This document shows, one piece after another, positions 33,739 through 41,680 of a stretch of 64,000 nucleotides of DNA; within the stretch, counting starts at the first letter, position 1; every line of letters begins with the position of its first letter. The stretch is from NCBI GenBank assembly GCA_000467935.1, contig KI259766.1, forward strand, positions 1-64,000. The letters run 5' to 3'. The notes beneath the pieces were generated by a model, which did no database searches, had not been told where the DNA came from, and was given only the letters and a program-made list of their open reading frames with translations. A program made the translations under genes and the position numbers. The DNA comes from Peptostreptococcaceae bacterium oral taxon 113 str. W5053 (lineage in GTDB: Bacteria > Bacillota > Clostridia > Tissierellales > Peptoniphilaceae).

Positions 33739-34686
33739 TTACTTTACTTTATCCAAAAATACAATCGGTTTCCTTAGAAAAGAAAAATCTCCTTGCTGTA
33801 TGTTTCTATCCTTCATTTTTTCCTCAATAGAATCTCGAATACTCCACCAACTTCTCCCCCAATTACAAAAAATAGTATTTTCTTTAGGTGCTCTCCCTAA
33901 AAGTCTTCCAATCACAATTTTGGGATCTAAATATTGTAAAAACAAAATTACCCTTTCTTCAAACTCATCTTCCGAAATCATTTCAAATTCTCCCCTCTGA
34001 AATTGCTCTCCTAACACTGTATTTTTTAACACATATAGACTATGGATTTTTACTTCTTGTGTTTTTAAAGAACTAATTAATTTTGCAGCTTCCACTGCGT
34101 CTTCATCGGTATCCCAAGGTAAATTTAAAATCAAATGAGTGGACACACGAAGATTCCTACGACGCGCTCGCAAAACACAATCTACATACTCTGCTACACC
34201 GTGCCCTCTACAAATTTTTTTCAAACTTTGAGGATTTACCGTTTGAAGTCCCAGTTCTAAGGTAATTTCTAATCCTGTTTCTTGTTGAAACCATAAAAGA
34301 TAATCTAATTGTTCGTCTGTAACACAATCTGGTCTCGTTGAAATATTTACCCCTACAATATCTTCCTTGAGAGTTTCTTTCAACATATTTTTAAAAAATT
34401 CAAAAGGTACAAATGTATTCGTAAAATTTTGATAATACACTATAAATTTATTTACACCATAGCGAGGTGAAATATAATTTTTATTCTCAATGATTTGTTC
34501 CTGAATTGATTTTGAAGGCTCTAAATTTTCAAATGACCCGCCCTCATCCCCGCAAAAAGTACATCCTCCATTTCCAATTACTCCAGATCTGTTGGGGCAG
34601 GTAATCGGTAATTTTACAGGTAATTTATACACTTTTTCTCCAAATCGTTTGATTAAATAATCACTATATTTTCGATAAGTTTCCAT
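33739..34686 (-). CDS. TIGR01212 family radical SAM protein (YhcC/YtqA-like)
   Basis: This 315-residue protein is a radical SAM enzyme. The cluster cysteines are in Cys-Pro-Asn-Arg-Ser-Gly followed by Cys-Thr-Phe-Cys-Gly-Asp near residues 29-44, the long-spaced CX12CX2C arrangement of the TIGR01212 group, and Gly-Gly-Ser-Phe follows. The barrel motif Gly-Val-Asn-Ile-Ser-Thr-Arg-Pro-Asp-Cys lies near 112-121. The reaction of YhcC proteins is not established. GGAG precedes the ATG, and the stop of the upstream phosphatase gene is one base away. Confidence 0.9.
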   Translation of the reverse strand: METYRKYSDYLIKRFGEKVYKLPVKLPITCPNRSGVIGNGGCTFCGDEGGSFENLEPSKSIQEQIIENKNYISPRYGVNKFIVYYQNFTNTFVPFEFFKNMLKETLKEDIVGVNISTRPDCVTDEQLDYLLWFQQETGLEITLELGLQTVNPQSLKKICRGHGVAEYVDCVLRARRRNLRVSTHLILNLPWDTDEDAVEAAKLISSLKTQEVKIHSLYVLKNTVLGEQFQRGEFEMISEDEFEERVILFLQYLDPKIVIGRLLGRAPKENTIFCNWGRSWWSIRDSIEEKMKDRNIQQGDFSFLRKPIVFLDKVK

Positions 34687-34687
34687 A

Positions 34688-35524
34688 TTAAAACTCCATT
34701 CCCAATGATAATAATTTGTTTAATTCAACGGCAACTCCATCGTGATTATTATCCTTATCTGTAATTTTGTTGGATATGATTTTGACTTCTTCAATTCCGT
34801 TTTTCATCGCAAAAGAAAGCCCGGAATCGTTTAACATTCCAATATCGTTGGTATCATCGCCAAAGGATACGATATTTCTAATATCAAGCCTCAAATACTT
34901 TGCAAGTCTTCTTAATGCACAACCCTTTTCTCCACTAAAATGCATAATTTCAAATAATGACATTGTACCAGAATTTTTCATTGTATGAAAATTACACTCC
35001 AAATTATTCCTTTGAACTTTATCTTCCAACAATAATAAGTCGGATATAAGGCCAATAAATACAAGGGATAAGGCTTTATCCGGTAAAATGGACAAATCAC
35101 TTAATAATTTTGCTCTTATAGAATTATTCCTTGCATAAGCTTTAATATACTTATCATGCTTCCCTGCAAACCAAAACATATCCGGTCCCGTTTTAAAACA
35201 ATCCACATTAATCATTATCCCCAATGGTAAATCTTTAGCAAGTTGCATAACATCTGCATAAAGCGGAGCTTGAAGATAATGATAAAAAAAATGTTCATCC
35301 GATGTAGATAAGCGAACTCCCGCTCCATTTGAATAGATGATAAATAGAGGAAATTCAAGACAGCTGAGCATCTCTTTAGCAACTGAATATTGTCTACCTG
35401 TTGCAATGATAATCTTGACTCCCCTTAAATAGGTTCGCTTTAATGTCTCAATGGTTTTTTCGTTAATTATTTTATCATCATTAAGCAAAGTACCATCTAA
35501 ATCTAAACAAATTGCCGATACCAT
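34688..35524 (-). CDS. Cof-type HAD family phosphatase
   Basis: This 278-residue protein is a Cof subfamily IIB haloacid-dehalogenase hydrolase that dephosphorylates sugar phosphates, FMN or related metabolites. Motif I Leu-Asp-Leu-Asp-Gly-Thr-Leu-Leu is at 6-13, motif II Ile-Ala-Thr-Gly-Arg near 40-44, and motif III/IV Ser-Phe-Gly-Asp-Asp-Thr-Asn-Asp near 222-229. GAGGTG before the ATG at 35524 decides the start over the Met at 35545. The substrate is not evident. Confidence 0.93.
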   Translation of the reverse strand: MVSAICLDLDGTLLNDDKIINEKTIETLKRTYLRGVKIIIATGRQYSVAKEMLSCLEFPLFIIYSNGAGVRLSTSDEHFFYHYLQAPLYADVMQLAKDLPLGIMINVDCFKTGPDMFWFAGKHDKYIKAYARNNSIRAKLLSDLSILPDKALSLVFIGLISDLLLLEDKVQRNNLECNFHTMKNSGTMSLFEIMHFSGEKGCALRRLAKYLRLDIRNIVSFGDDTNDIGMLNDSGLSFAMKNGIEEVKIISNKITDKDNNHDGVAVELNKLLSLGMEF

Positions 35525-35560
35525 TTTATTAGCACCTCGTTTCATTATTCAGTATAACAT

Positions 35561-35598
35561 AAAAGACACCTCGGCACTCATCCCAAGATGTCTTTTTT
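35561..35598. terminator. Terminator between DUF1292 gene and the Cof phosphatase gene
   Basis: Arms AAAGACATCTTGG and CCGAGGTGTCTTT (minus strand) pair over 13 bases with two G-U pairs. The minus-strand T run is four bases; the plus-strand T run is longer, but no plus-strand gene ends here. Confidence 0.7.
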
Positions 35599-35626
35599 AA
35601 TTTTTTACTAGTTTCAAGATTTATTT

Positions 35627-35956
35627 TTATTCTTCAGATTCATCCTCCTCTACATATAGTGTGTTAAAAACTTCTTCTACCATTTCGTACTCTTCATCAG
35701 ATTCGATACTTCCAAGTTCAAATTCTCCATCTTCTTTTTCGTAATAGCGATATACCATTACTTCTTCGGTCTCAAGACTTAGTAATGCAATGTATTCTTG
35801 TTCCTCAATCCCAAATACTCCGATAATACCGACTTCCCTTTCTCCTTCCTCCGTTTCCAGAGTCATAATTTCTAATTCATCTTCATAAAATTCTTCATCA
35901 AGATCGTGATTGCATCCACAACCACATTCATCATTGTGCAAATTTTTTTCGCTCAT
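35627..35956 (-). CDS. DUF1292 domain protein
   Basis: This 109-residue protein is very acidic and has the DUF1292 (YrzB-like) pattern: an N-terminal Cys/His patch (Cys-Gly-Cys-Gly-Cys-Asn-His near 12-18) and an internal beta-rich unit with Tyr-Ile-Ala-Leu-Leu. The family has no known function. A Met at 35971 exists, but GGAG before the ATG at 35956 decides the start. It follows the ECF S-component gene and is terminated by a hairpin. Confidence 0.85.
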   Translation of the reverse strand: MSEKNLHNDECGCGCNHDLDEEFYEDELEIMTLETEEGEREVGIIGVFGIEEQEYIALLSLETEEVMVYRYYEKEDGEFELGSIESDEEYEMVEEVFNTLYVEEDESEE

Positions 35957-35967
35957 AATTTTCTCCT

Positions 35968-36483
35968 TCATAAAATCTTATTTTTAATATTTACTTTGTC
36001 TAAAGGATACCCAATTAAATAAAATAATATCATTCCTACAATACCTTGTATAATATTTCCAGGGATTCCGGTAATTGCTGCAGCTACTCCCCCTTGCATT
36101 TGACTGGAAACAAGAAAATATCCGAATACTAAAATAATAGTTCCAGCTACCATAGCGAGAATATTACGAACATTAAAAAGTTTCCCTTGTTCATAATACG
36201 CAAGAACTCCAACAATCAATCCCATGATTGATTTAATAATAAAAGTCCAAGGAGCCCAAAATGCATATCCGGATATTAAATCAGCTAAAGCGCTTCCTAC
36301 TCCACCGGCTACAAATCCGTACTTTCTCCCAAAAAAAATTGCGGAAAAGAAAATTAAAGAATCTCCTGGATGGACATATCCGTTGGTTCCCGGTGTGGGT
36401 ATCTGAATAATCAATGTTGCCACAGCTATAAGAGCCGTTAACATAGCCATTACTGTAATGCCCTTAATTTTCTCTTTGTTCAT
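35968..36483 (-). CDS. ECF transporter S component
   Basis: This 171-residue, very hydrophobic protein has five to six membrane segments and the pattern Gly-Tyr-Val-His-Pro-Gly-Asp-Ser near 37-44 with Gly-Gly-Val-Gly-Ser-Ala-Leu-Ala-Asp after it, typical of substrate-binding S components of energy-coupling-factor vitamin transporters. It would work with EcfA/EcfT encoded elsewhere. The vitamin cannot be read from the sequence, and no riboswitch is seen upstream. GGAG precedes the ATG, and it follows cvfB closely. Confidence 0.83.
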   Translation of the reverse strand: MNKEKIKGITVMAMLTALIAVATLIIQIPTPGTNGYVHPGDSLIFFSAIFFGRKYGFVAGGVGSALADLISGYAFWAPWTFIIKSIMGLIVGVLAYYEQGKLFNVRNILAMVAGTIILVFGYFLVSSQMQGGVAAAITGIPGNIIQGIVGMILFYLIGYPLDKVNIKNKIL

Positions 36484-36499
36484 TTTAATCTCCTATTCA

Positions 36500-37315
36500 T
36501 CATTTTTTCTCACGAATTCCATGCTCCGTAAAGATTATCCTGTTTTGCTTCAATAAACGACCAACAGCTCTTTTAAAGTCTCCTTTACTGACAGATAATT
36601 TATCTTTAATCTCTTCCGGATCTGATTTGTCGTTAAGTTTTAATTCCCCTTCAGTTCTTAAAATATTTAAAATCAATTGAGCATGAGTGTCAATCATAAG
36701 ATAATTTCTATCTTGTAAAACTAAGTCCAGTCTTCCGTTTTCTTGAACTCTGCTAACCCTCGCTTCAATAATCTCACCAATATAATGAGCTCCAAAAAGA
36801 TTTTTCGGATCAATACGCGCTTCATAACGATTGTCTACAGCTACAAAAGCACCATACTCAACACTTTTTGAATAAAGAGTTCCTTTTACCCAATCATTTT
36901 CTTGGTAAGGAGAATCTGTTTCTAAATAATCTTTGATTTTCATTGTTGCACAAAAGCGTTCAGACTTATCCAAATATAAAGCAACCAACAATTCTTGACC
37001 TTTTTCAGGTTTTGAAGTTTGCTCGTGAAAAGGTAATAATAAATCCTTATCTAATCCCCAATCCAAAAATGCGCCTATCCTAGTAGTATCAATTACCCAA
37101 AGACGCCCTAACTTTCCAAGTTCAATAAGTGGAATTTTTTTTGTCGCAATAGGTCTATTTTCATTATCCTTATAAACAAATACTTGAACTTTATCACCAA
37201 CTTCATCCGTTTCTGAAATTTCTTTTTTTGGTAATAATAAATCTTCTTCTAAAAATGCCCCCACACTTCGAAGTCTTTTTATTTCCAATTCCTGTACTTC
37301 CCCTAACCGATACAT
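36500..37315 (-). CDS. CvfB family S1 RNA-binding protein
   Basis: This 271-residue protein matches CvfB (YitL): three S1-like domains followed by a C-terminal winged-helix (last 60 residues, with Lys-Gly-Asp-Phe-Lys-Arg-Ala-Val-Gly-Arg-Leu). CvfB binds RNA and affects virulence gene expression in Staphylococcus. The N-terminus Leu-Gly-Glu-Val-Gln-Glu-Leu-Glu-Ile and the repeated Glu-Asp-Leu-Leu-Leu-Pro-Lys / Lys-Asp-Leu-Leu-Leu-Pro-Phe motifs fit the family. GAGGT lies before the ATG. Confidence 0.9.
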   Translation of the reverse strand: MYRLGEVQELEIKRLRSVGAFLEEDLLLPKKEISETDEVGDKVQVFVYKDNENRPIATKKIPLIELGKLGRLWVIDTTRIGAFLDWGLDKDLLLPFHEQTSKPEKGQELLVALYLDKSERFCATMKIKDYLETDSPYQENDWVKGTLYSKSVEYGAFVAVDNRYEARIDPKNLFGAHYIGEIIEARVSRVQENGRLDLVLQDRNYLMIDTHAQLILNILRTEGELKLNDKSDPEEIKDKLSVSKGDFKRAVGRLLKQNRIIFTEHGIREKK

Positions 37316-37334
37316 AATACTACCTCAACTTTCC

Positions 37335-38219
37335 TTATTTTTTTTTTGGCAATCTAAAATGTCCAAAAGAATCATATGTAAATCCCTCTCCCATTGCTTC
37401 ACTGATATAGTGAGCCGTAATAAAAGCTTGTGAATCTACACCTTCAACAAAAGTTTTTACTCGAATATACTCTCTTTTAGATAATATCGTCTGCAAAACA
37501 TAACTTTTATTTTTTGAAAAACCGCCAACGGTTTCATACAGAGTTGTTCCTCTTTTTAACTCATTATGAATAAAATCGTTAATTTTCTCATAATTTTTGG
37601 AATGTATTTTCATTTCTACACGACGATGAAAACCTGCAATGGTATAGTCTATAAATGCCGCTTGTAAAAAAGCCCCAAGTAGAGCGTACATTCCCAATTC
37701 GATTCCGAAAACCGCTGCAGCCGCTATGATAATCATAAGATCTGCAATTAGTATACATTTACCTATGTCTACCTTGGTAATCATATTTATTATCTTGCCA
37801 ATAATATCAGTTCCCCCGGTCGAAGCATTGCAATAAAAAATAATTCCCATCCCAACCCCTGCAATTCCACCTCCAAAAATTAAATTGAGTAGTGTGTTGG
37901 ATGTGATCATTTGAGCGCCTGGAAATAATGTCTCTAAAATCCACAAATATCCTGATGTTGCAAAACTGGTAAATAAAGTATAACCTCCAAAATCTTTTCC
38001 AATACATAAAAATGCGATAATAAATAAAATAATATTCATAACCATCATCAAAGCACTAATCGGAAAATTTGGATAAAAATGTTGGAGAATCACAGCTAAA
38101 CCGGAAATTCCACCCACCACTAAATGATTTCCAATCAAAAAAAAATATAAGCCCACTGTCATGATTATAACTCCAATATTTATTTGTAAAAATCTCCTGA
38201 AATCAAAGGATTTTATCAT
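37335..38219 (-). CDS. YitT family membrane protein
   Basis: This 294-residue protein has about six hydrophobic segments in the first 200 residues and a soluble C-terminal DUF2179 domain (about 215-290), the YitT family plan. Ser-Thr-Gly-Gly-Thr-Asp-Ile-Ile near 128-135 is characteristic. The function is unresolved. Met codons lie at 38273, 38231 and 38219; GGAGAG seven bases before the last one decides the start. A terminator of the LacI gene lies upstream. Confidence 0.9.
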   Translation of the reverse strand: MIKSFDFRRFLQINIGVIIMTVGLYFFLIGNHLVVGGISGLAVILQHFYPNFPISALMMVMNIILFIIAFLCIGKDFGGYTLFTSFATSGYLWILETLFPGAQMITSNTLLNLIFGGGIAGVGMGIIFYCNASTGGTDIIGKIINMITKVDIGKCILIADLMIIIAAAAVFGIELGMYALLGAFLQAAFIDYTIAGFHRRVEMKIHSKNYEKINDFIHNELKRGTTLYETVGGFSKNKSYVLQTILSKREYIRVKTFVEGVDSQAFITAHYISEAMGEGFTYDSFGHFRLPKKK

Positions 38220-38290
38220 ACATTCACTCTCCATTTCCTTCCCCATTTTAACAGCATCATGCCAAGTTTTCAACTTTTAAATCTCTACAT

Positions 38291-38325
38291 AAAAATAACA
38301 TCCCTATTTCCAGGAACGTTATTTT
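38291..38325 (-). terminator. Terminator downstream of the LacI-family gene
   Basis: AAATAACGTTCC pairs with GGGATGTTATTT across an eight-base loop on the minus strand with two G-U pairs, then a short T run. It lies 12 bases after the regulator's stop. Confidence 0.7.
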
Positions 38326-38336
38326 CCTTATAAAAC

Positions 38337-39353
38337 TTAAATTTCAGCAGTCGACTCCCCTTTTAGAACCTCCGCGTTTAAATAATTTGTCTCTTTCGAA
38401 GGTTCTTTTTTATTCTTTTCTTCTTGCTGCAAATTTTTAACCAATTTTCGAATTGCTATTGCACCCATATCATAATAAGGTTCCAATACAGTAGTTACTG
38501 TCGGTCTGTATATAGATGTTAAAGGATCTCCTCCATATCCGGAAATACTGATTTCTTTCGGGATCGAAATGGAATTGTCATAAAAATAATTGCATAGTCC
38601 GATAGCTAATGCATCTCTGCAACAAAATATTGCTGTAATTTGATGTCTTTTTATTTCTTCCATAACCTCTTTGCCTATACGATATCCTTCCTCAAGGGAA
38701 TCTTTTTCAACATCCAACACATAAGGTAATTCAGAATTTTCAGTCAAAGCACTTTTATATCCGCTAAATTTCATCATTTCAGCAGCACTACTACCATGAT
38801 TTCGAATATATAGAATGTGATGATGACCTAAGTTCAACAAATATTTGGTCATATCATATCCGCCTTTTTCGTACTCTACGCTGACGGTATCAATCTTTCT
38901 TGGATCAAAATATCGATCAATATGAATATAAGGAATTCGAAAATCTTTTATTTTAGCAACTACTTCTTGATCCATATCTTCACTAACAACCACAAGACCG
39001 TCTACTCTTTTTCGATAAAATAAATCAATGGTGTCCAACTCATCTTCTTTTTCCCCATAAGTATTTGAAAGTAGAATATCATATTGATATAATTTGCCGG
39101 TTTCTTCAATCCCCTGAATAATTTGAGCCATATATGGAATGCTGATATCTTTAACAACAACACCGATAATGCGTGATTCCCTTTTTACAAGACTTCGTGC
39201 TAATTCGTTCGGTTTAAAATCAAGTTTTTCAATAGCATCTAATACTTTCTCTCTAGATTCAGGACTTACAGGTTTTGATTCGTTCATTACCCTGGATACA
39301 GTTGAAATGGATACCCCTGCCAATTTCGCCACATCTTTTATTGTTCTCGACAT
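38337..39353 (-). CDS. LacI family transcriptional regulator
   Basis: This 338-residue repressor has the N-terminal helix-turn-helix Thr-Ile-Lys-Asp-Val-Ala-Lys-Leu-Ala-Gly-Val-Ser at 4-15, with Ser-Thr-Val-Ser-Arg-Val-Met-Asn and hinge-helix residues after it, and a periplasmic-binding-protein-like ligand domain (about 62-325). The start at 39353 has GGGAGGGG upstream; a Met at 39386 is less likely. It is monocistronic and likely autoregulated, as a CG-centred palindrome sits in its own promoter. The inducer is unknown. Confidence 0.93.
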   Translation of the reverse strand: MSRTIKDVAKLAGVSISTVSRVMNESKPVSPESREKVLDAIEKLDFKPNELARSLVKRESRIIGVVVKDISIPYMAQIIQGIEETGKLYQYDILLSNTYGEKEDELDTIDLFYRKRVDGLVVVSEDMDQEVVAKIKDFRIPYIHIDRYFDPRKIDTVSVEYEKGGYDMTKYLLNLGHHHILYIRNHGSSAAEMMKFSGYKSALTENSELPYVLDVEKDSLEEGYRIGKEVMEEIKRHQITAIFCCRDALAIGLCNYFYDNSISIPKEISISGYGGDPLTSIYRPTVTTVLEPYYDMGAIAIRKLVKNLQQEEKNKKEPSKETNYLNAEVLKGESTAEI

Positions 39354-39410
39354 TCTATCCCCTCCCATACAATCATCTATTGACAAACTATTTTATAATC
39401 TTTTGTAAGT

Positions 39411-39431
39411 ATTGTATCATAAAACGTTTGC
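39411..39431 (-). promoter_or_regulatory. LacI-gene promoter with candidate operator
   Basis: The minus strand has TGATACAAT as extended -10 at 39411-39419. Just upstream, AAACGTTT at about 39422-39429 is a CG-centred palindrome of the type LacI-family proteins bind, between the -10 and the -35 position. This fits autorepression but is inference. Confidence 0.35.
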
Positions 39432-39441
39432 CCTGAATAGA

Positions 39442-39472
39442 AAAAAGTTCTCAGGATGCTTGAGAACTTTTT
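39442..39472 (-). terminator. Terminator of the YtxH-DUF948 operon
   Basis: AAAAAGTTCTCA (39472 downward) pairs perfectly with TGAGAACTTTTT (39453 downward) over 12 bases with a seven-base loop, and the T run follows on the minus strand. Confidence 0.9.
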
Positions 39473-39480
39473 GGTTATCC

Positions 39481-39930
39481 TTATTTTTTGATAATACCTT
39501 TGATGATATCCACAATTTCCGTAATATAATACAGATAATCTTGCGCATTACTGATTCCATGTTTAAAGCTTAACGCTGTATCGGACACACTGTCTGTAAT
39601 AAAGCCTATTGTATCGGATACATTATGTGTCGTTGTTTCCGCACTATCCGCAATAGTTTTCGCTTTTTCGATAATTTCTGCCACATTAGGACCTGCTTCG
39701 TGAATTAAGCCTTCTGCTTCTTCAGAAATCACCTCGACATGCTTTGATATTTTTGTAACATTTTCAATAATATCATTTGTGTTTGTTGCGTTGACTTCTA
39801 AAACTCCATTTACTTTCCTCAATGCTTTTGCTAAGTTAATAAATACAATTGATAATGCAATCAAAGCAACAATGGCTGCTATCATCAATATAATTTGCAA
39901 TAAACTTCCCACCGTAATTGTAGCATCCAT
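39481..39930 (-). CDS. DUF948 domain membrane protein
   Basis: This 149-residue protein has one N-terminal transmembrane helix (about 8-30) followed by a long helical region rich in Asn, Ile, Glu and Ala, the DUF948 plan. Such proteins are commonly next to YtxH-domain genes and linked to general stress. The exact function is unknown. It lies 18 bases after the YtxH gene and is followed by a strong terminator. Confidence 0.87.
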   Translation of the reverse strand: MDATITVGSLLQIILMIAAIVALIALSIVFINLAKALRKVNGVLEVNATNTNDIIENVTKISKHVEVISEEAEGLIHEAGPNVAEIIEKAKTIADSAETTTHNVSDTIGFITDSVSDTALSFKHGISNAQDYLYYITEIVDIIKGIIKK

Positions 39931-39948
39931 AACTCGCCCACCGCCTTA

Positions 39949-40365
39949 TTATTCCTTCTCAACATCATCTAATTCTTCAATTTTTGATTCTATTTTGTCA
40001 ATCCCCTCTTCAATATCGTTTAATACCGGTGATAATTCAGTCATGCCATGATCTACCAAATCTTGATATTTTTCCTTAATACTATTTCTAAACTCTTCTT
40101 GTTTGTCCATAATAATCTCATAAGCATCACTTGCTTTTTCTTTTACATATTTACCTGCCTCTTTTGACTTTTCCATCACTTTTTCTGAAGTATCTTTTGC
40201 AGTTAACGCTATTTGTTCACGAGTTTCTTTACCGGATTGTGGAGCAAATAAAATTCCAACCAAAACACCAGCTAATGTTCCTGCTGCAGTAGCCAAAGCT
40301 TGTTTCTTTCTTTCTTCTCTTACTTTTGCACGTCTTGCCTCATAAATCATGTCTCTAAGTCCCAT
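39949..40365 (-). CDS. YtxH domain protein
   Basis: This 138-residue protein has the YtxH domain: a short hydrophobic, Gly-rich segment (about 24-45, ending in Phe-Ala-Pro-Gln-Ser-Gly-Lys-Glu-Thr-Arg) then a long charged helix rich in Lys, Glu and Asp. It is likely membrane-associated and stress-related, but without an established mechanism. GGAGAG lies before the ATG. It is first of the YtxH-DUF948 pair and divergent from the PHP gene. Confidence 0.9.
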   Translation of the reverse strand: MGLRDMIYEARRAKVREERKKQALATAAGTLAGVLVGILFAPQSGKETREQIALTAKDTSEKVMEKSKEAGKYVKEKASDAYEIIMDKQEEFRNSIKEKYQDLVDHGMTELSPVLNDIEEGIDKIESKIEELDDVEKE

Positions 40366-40420
40366 GTATCATCTCTCCTTTATTTGATTATGGCTTATAT
40401 TTACCCATTTCTTATATGAT

Positions 40421-40439
40421 ATAACATCTCATCTGTTAT
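40421..40439. promoter_or_regulatory. Inverted repeat in the divergent YtxH/PHP promoter region
   Basis: ATAACA at 40421-40426 and TGTTAT at 40434-40439 form a perfect six-base inverted repeat with a seven-base spacer between two divergent genes. It could be an operator, but chance is not excluded in such A+T-rich DNA. Confidence 0.25.
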
Positions 40440-40459
40440 GACAAATATACCTCTTCTTA

Positions 40460-40468
40460 TGATACAAT
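40460..40468 (+). promoter_or_regulatory. Extended -10 promoter of the PHP gene
   Basis: TGATACAAT (extended -10) ends 19 bases before the ATG at 40488, leaving a very short leader that contains GAGGTG. The -35 box is weak (TGACAA at an 18-base spacing). Confidence 0.4.
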
Positions 40469-40487
40469 AAGTTCTGAGGTGAAATAA

Positions 40488-41285
40488 ATGTTTGATTTAC
40501 ATTGTCATAGTGAATTTTCGATCGACTCTAAGGAAACTATGAAAAGTTCAGTCCAATCGGCAATAGAAAAAAATATAAAAACAATCTGCTTTACAGATCA
40601 TATAGATTTATTCCCACCAAATACTCTTCATGAATATTCCTTTATGAAATCTCTTTATTTTCAATCTTTATACCAGGTTAAATATACTTTTCGCTCAAAA
40701 ATAGAAGTACTGTCCGGCGCTGAACTTGGCATGTATCCCGGGTTATCTTCGCGTTATGACGACTTTCTTAGCCAAGAAGAATTTGATTATATCATTCTTT
40801 CTATGCATTCCTTAAAGGGCAAAGATATTGCATCGGATTGGTGCTATAACGAGCTGCCCGAAATCGCTATAAAACATTATTATTCAGAAATGTATAAATG
40901 CCTGATAGAATATAACAATTTTGACGCTCTTGGACATATTGACTATATTGACCGATATTTTCAAAATAAAGAGCTAATTCCAAAATTCAATGTCTATGAA
41001 AAAGAAGTTAATAAAGTCTTAGAATTACTCATCGAAAAAGATAAAGCCTTGGAGTTAAATACCGCCGGAACTCGTTCAGGTTTATTTTATTTTCATCCAA
41101 AAATAGAAATTTTACTAAGATACCGTGATCTTGGAGGAAAATATATTACATTGGGTTCTGATGCTCATCGTAAAGATGATATTGGAGCCGGTATTAAAGA
41201 TGCCATTAAGTTGTTAAAGGAATTAGGGTATAAAAACACGTATAAATTTATAAAAAGAAAACGTTTGGCTCTACCGTTGGGCTAA
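40488..41285 (+). CDS. PHP domain phosphatase, HisK (histidinol-phosphatase) family
   Basis: This 265-residue protein is a PHP-domain metal hydrolase of the histidinol-phosphatase HisJ/HisK type. Metal ligands are visible in Asp-Leu-His-Cys-His-Ser at 3-8, Phe-Thr-Asp-His near 35-38, Ser-Met-His near 104-106, Gly-His-Ile-Asp near 147-150, and Gly-Ser-Asp-Ala-His near 222-226. With no other his genes here, the true substrate may be another phosphoester. GAGGTG lies before the ATG. It is single on the plus strand. Confidence 0.88.
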   Translation: MFDLHCHSEFSIDSKETMKSSVQSAIEKNIKTICFTDHIDLFPPNTLHEYSFMKSLYFQSLYQVKYTFRSKIEVLSGAELGMYPGLSSRYDDFLSQEEFDYIILSMHSLKGKDIASDWCYNELPEIAIKHYYSEMYKCLIEYNNFDALGHIDYIDRYFQNKELIPKFNVYEKEVNKVLELLIEKDKALELNTAGTRSGLFYFHPKIEILLRYRDLGGKYITLGSDAHRKDDIGAGIKDAIKLLKELGYKNTYKFIKRKRLALPLG

Positions 41286-41445
41286 TCTTTCCTACACTAT
41301 CTTTTTACTCACATCACAAATCAGAGGAATACATGGAAGTAGAAATATAGGAAATTAATCTTAGACCTCGTAGATGCTTAGAACGAAAACGCCTTAGAAG
41401 GTTTATCTGCCCAATTGAGTTGCACTTGATTTGAAATTCACACCA
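41286..41445. other. Intergenic stretch between the PHP gene and the structured RNA
   Basis: I see no gene, terminator or convincing repeat in these 160 bases. Together with the RNA gene next to it, they fill the space between the PHP gene and the pseudouridine synthase gene. Confidence 0.5.
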
Positions 41446-41645
41446 TAAAAAAACAAGCCTGAGGCTTGTTCTAGTTCTTGAGCAGTTAACCTCAAGATTA
41501 AAGACCTTCTGTTTGTGAAGGTGGGTTTGCTGTCATCATTTTTTGACGTCCACTCTTTGGAGGCTTGTCAGCCAATAATGAACTCCACAGTCCCTTATGA
41601 TTAGCGTAGGTTTAATATAAAAGGTTAACTGTATCTCTAAGAACT
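41446..41645 (-). ncRNA. Structured non-coding RNA of about 200 nt (raiA-motif-like candidate)
   Basis: The stretch has no open frame but has all the marks of an RNA gene. The 5' end (AGTTCTTAGAG then CAGTTAACCT, 41645-41622) pairs with the 3' end (AGGTTAACTG then CTCAAGAACT, 41492-41473), giving a closing stem of about 20 base pairs. Inside are hairpins ACCTTC/GAAGGT (41504-41522) and GGCT/AGCC (41562-41573). A perfect terminator (41453-41469, ACAAGCC/GGCTTGT plus seven T) follows. A promoter stands exactly upstream, placing the transcript start at the first base of the closing stem. Size, closing stem, inner hairpins and terminator resemble the raiA-motif RNA of Clostridia. 6S RNA is an alternative, less likely because the interior forms several hairpins rather than one rod with a central bubble. 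The class is not proven. Confidence 0.7.
41453..41469 (-). terminator. Terminator of the structured RNA
   Basis: ACAAGCC and GGCTTGT form a perfect seven-base stem with a three-base loop, and a run of seven T follows on the minus strand to 41446. Confidence 0.85.
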
Positions 41646-41651
41646 GCATTT

Positions 41652-41680
41652 ATAATAGCACACTTATTTATAAAAAGCAA
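41652..41680 (-). promoter_or_regulatory. Promoter of the structured RNA
   Basis: On the minus strand TTGCTT (41675-41680) and TATTAT (41652-41657) are 17 bases apart. The -35 overlaps the last codons of the pseudouridine synthase gene. The predicted start, about seven bases downstream, coincides with the first paired base of the RNA. Confidence 0.6.

Noticed and set aside
35561..35598. Plus-strand terminator of an unseen plus-strand transcript
   Set aside because: The T run is stronger on the plus strand, but no plus-strand gene ends here; the hairpin serves the minus-strand DUF1292 gene.
41446..41645. 6S RNA as the identity of the structured RNA
   Set aside because: The interior forms several separate hairpins instead of one long rod with a central bubble; kept only as an alternative.
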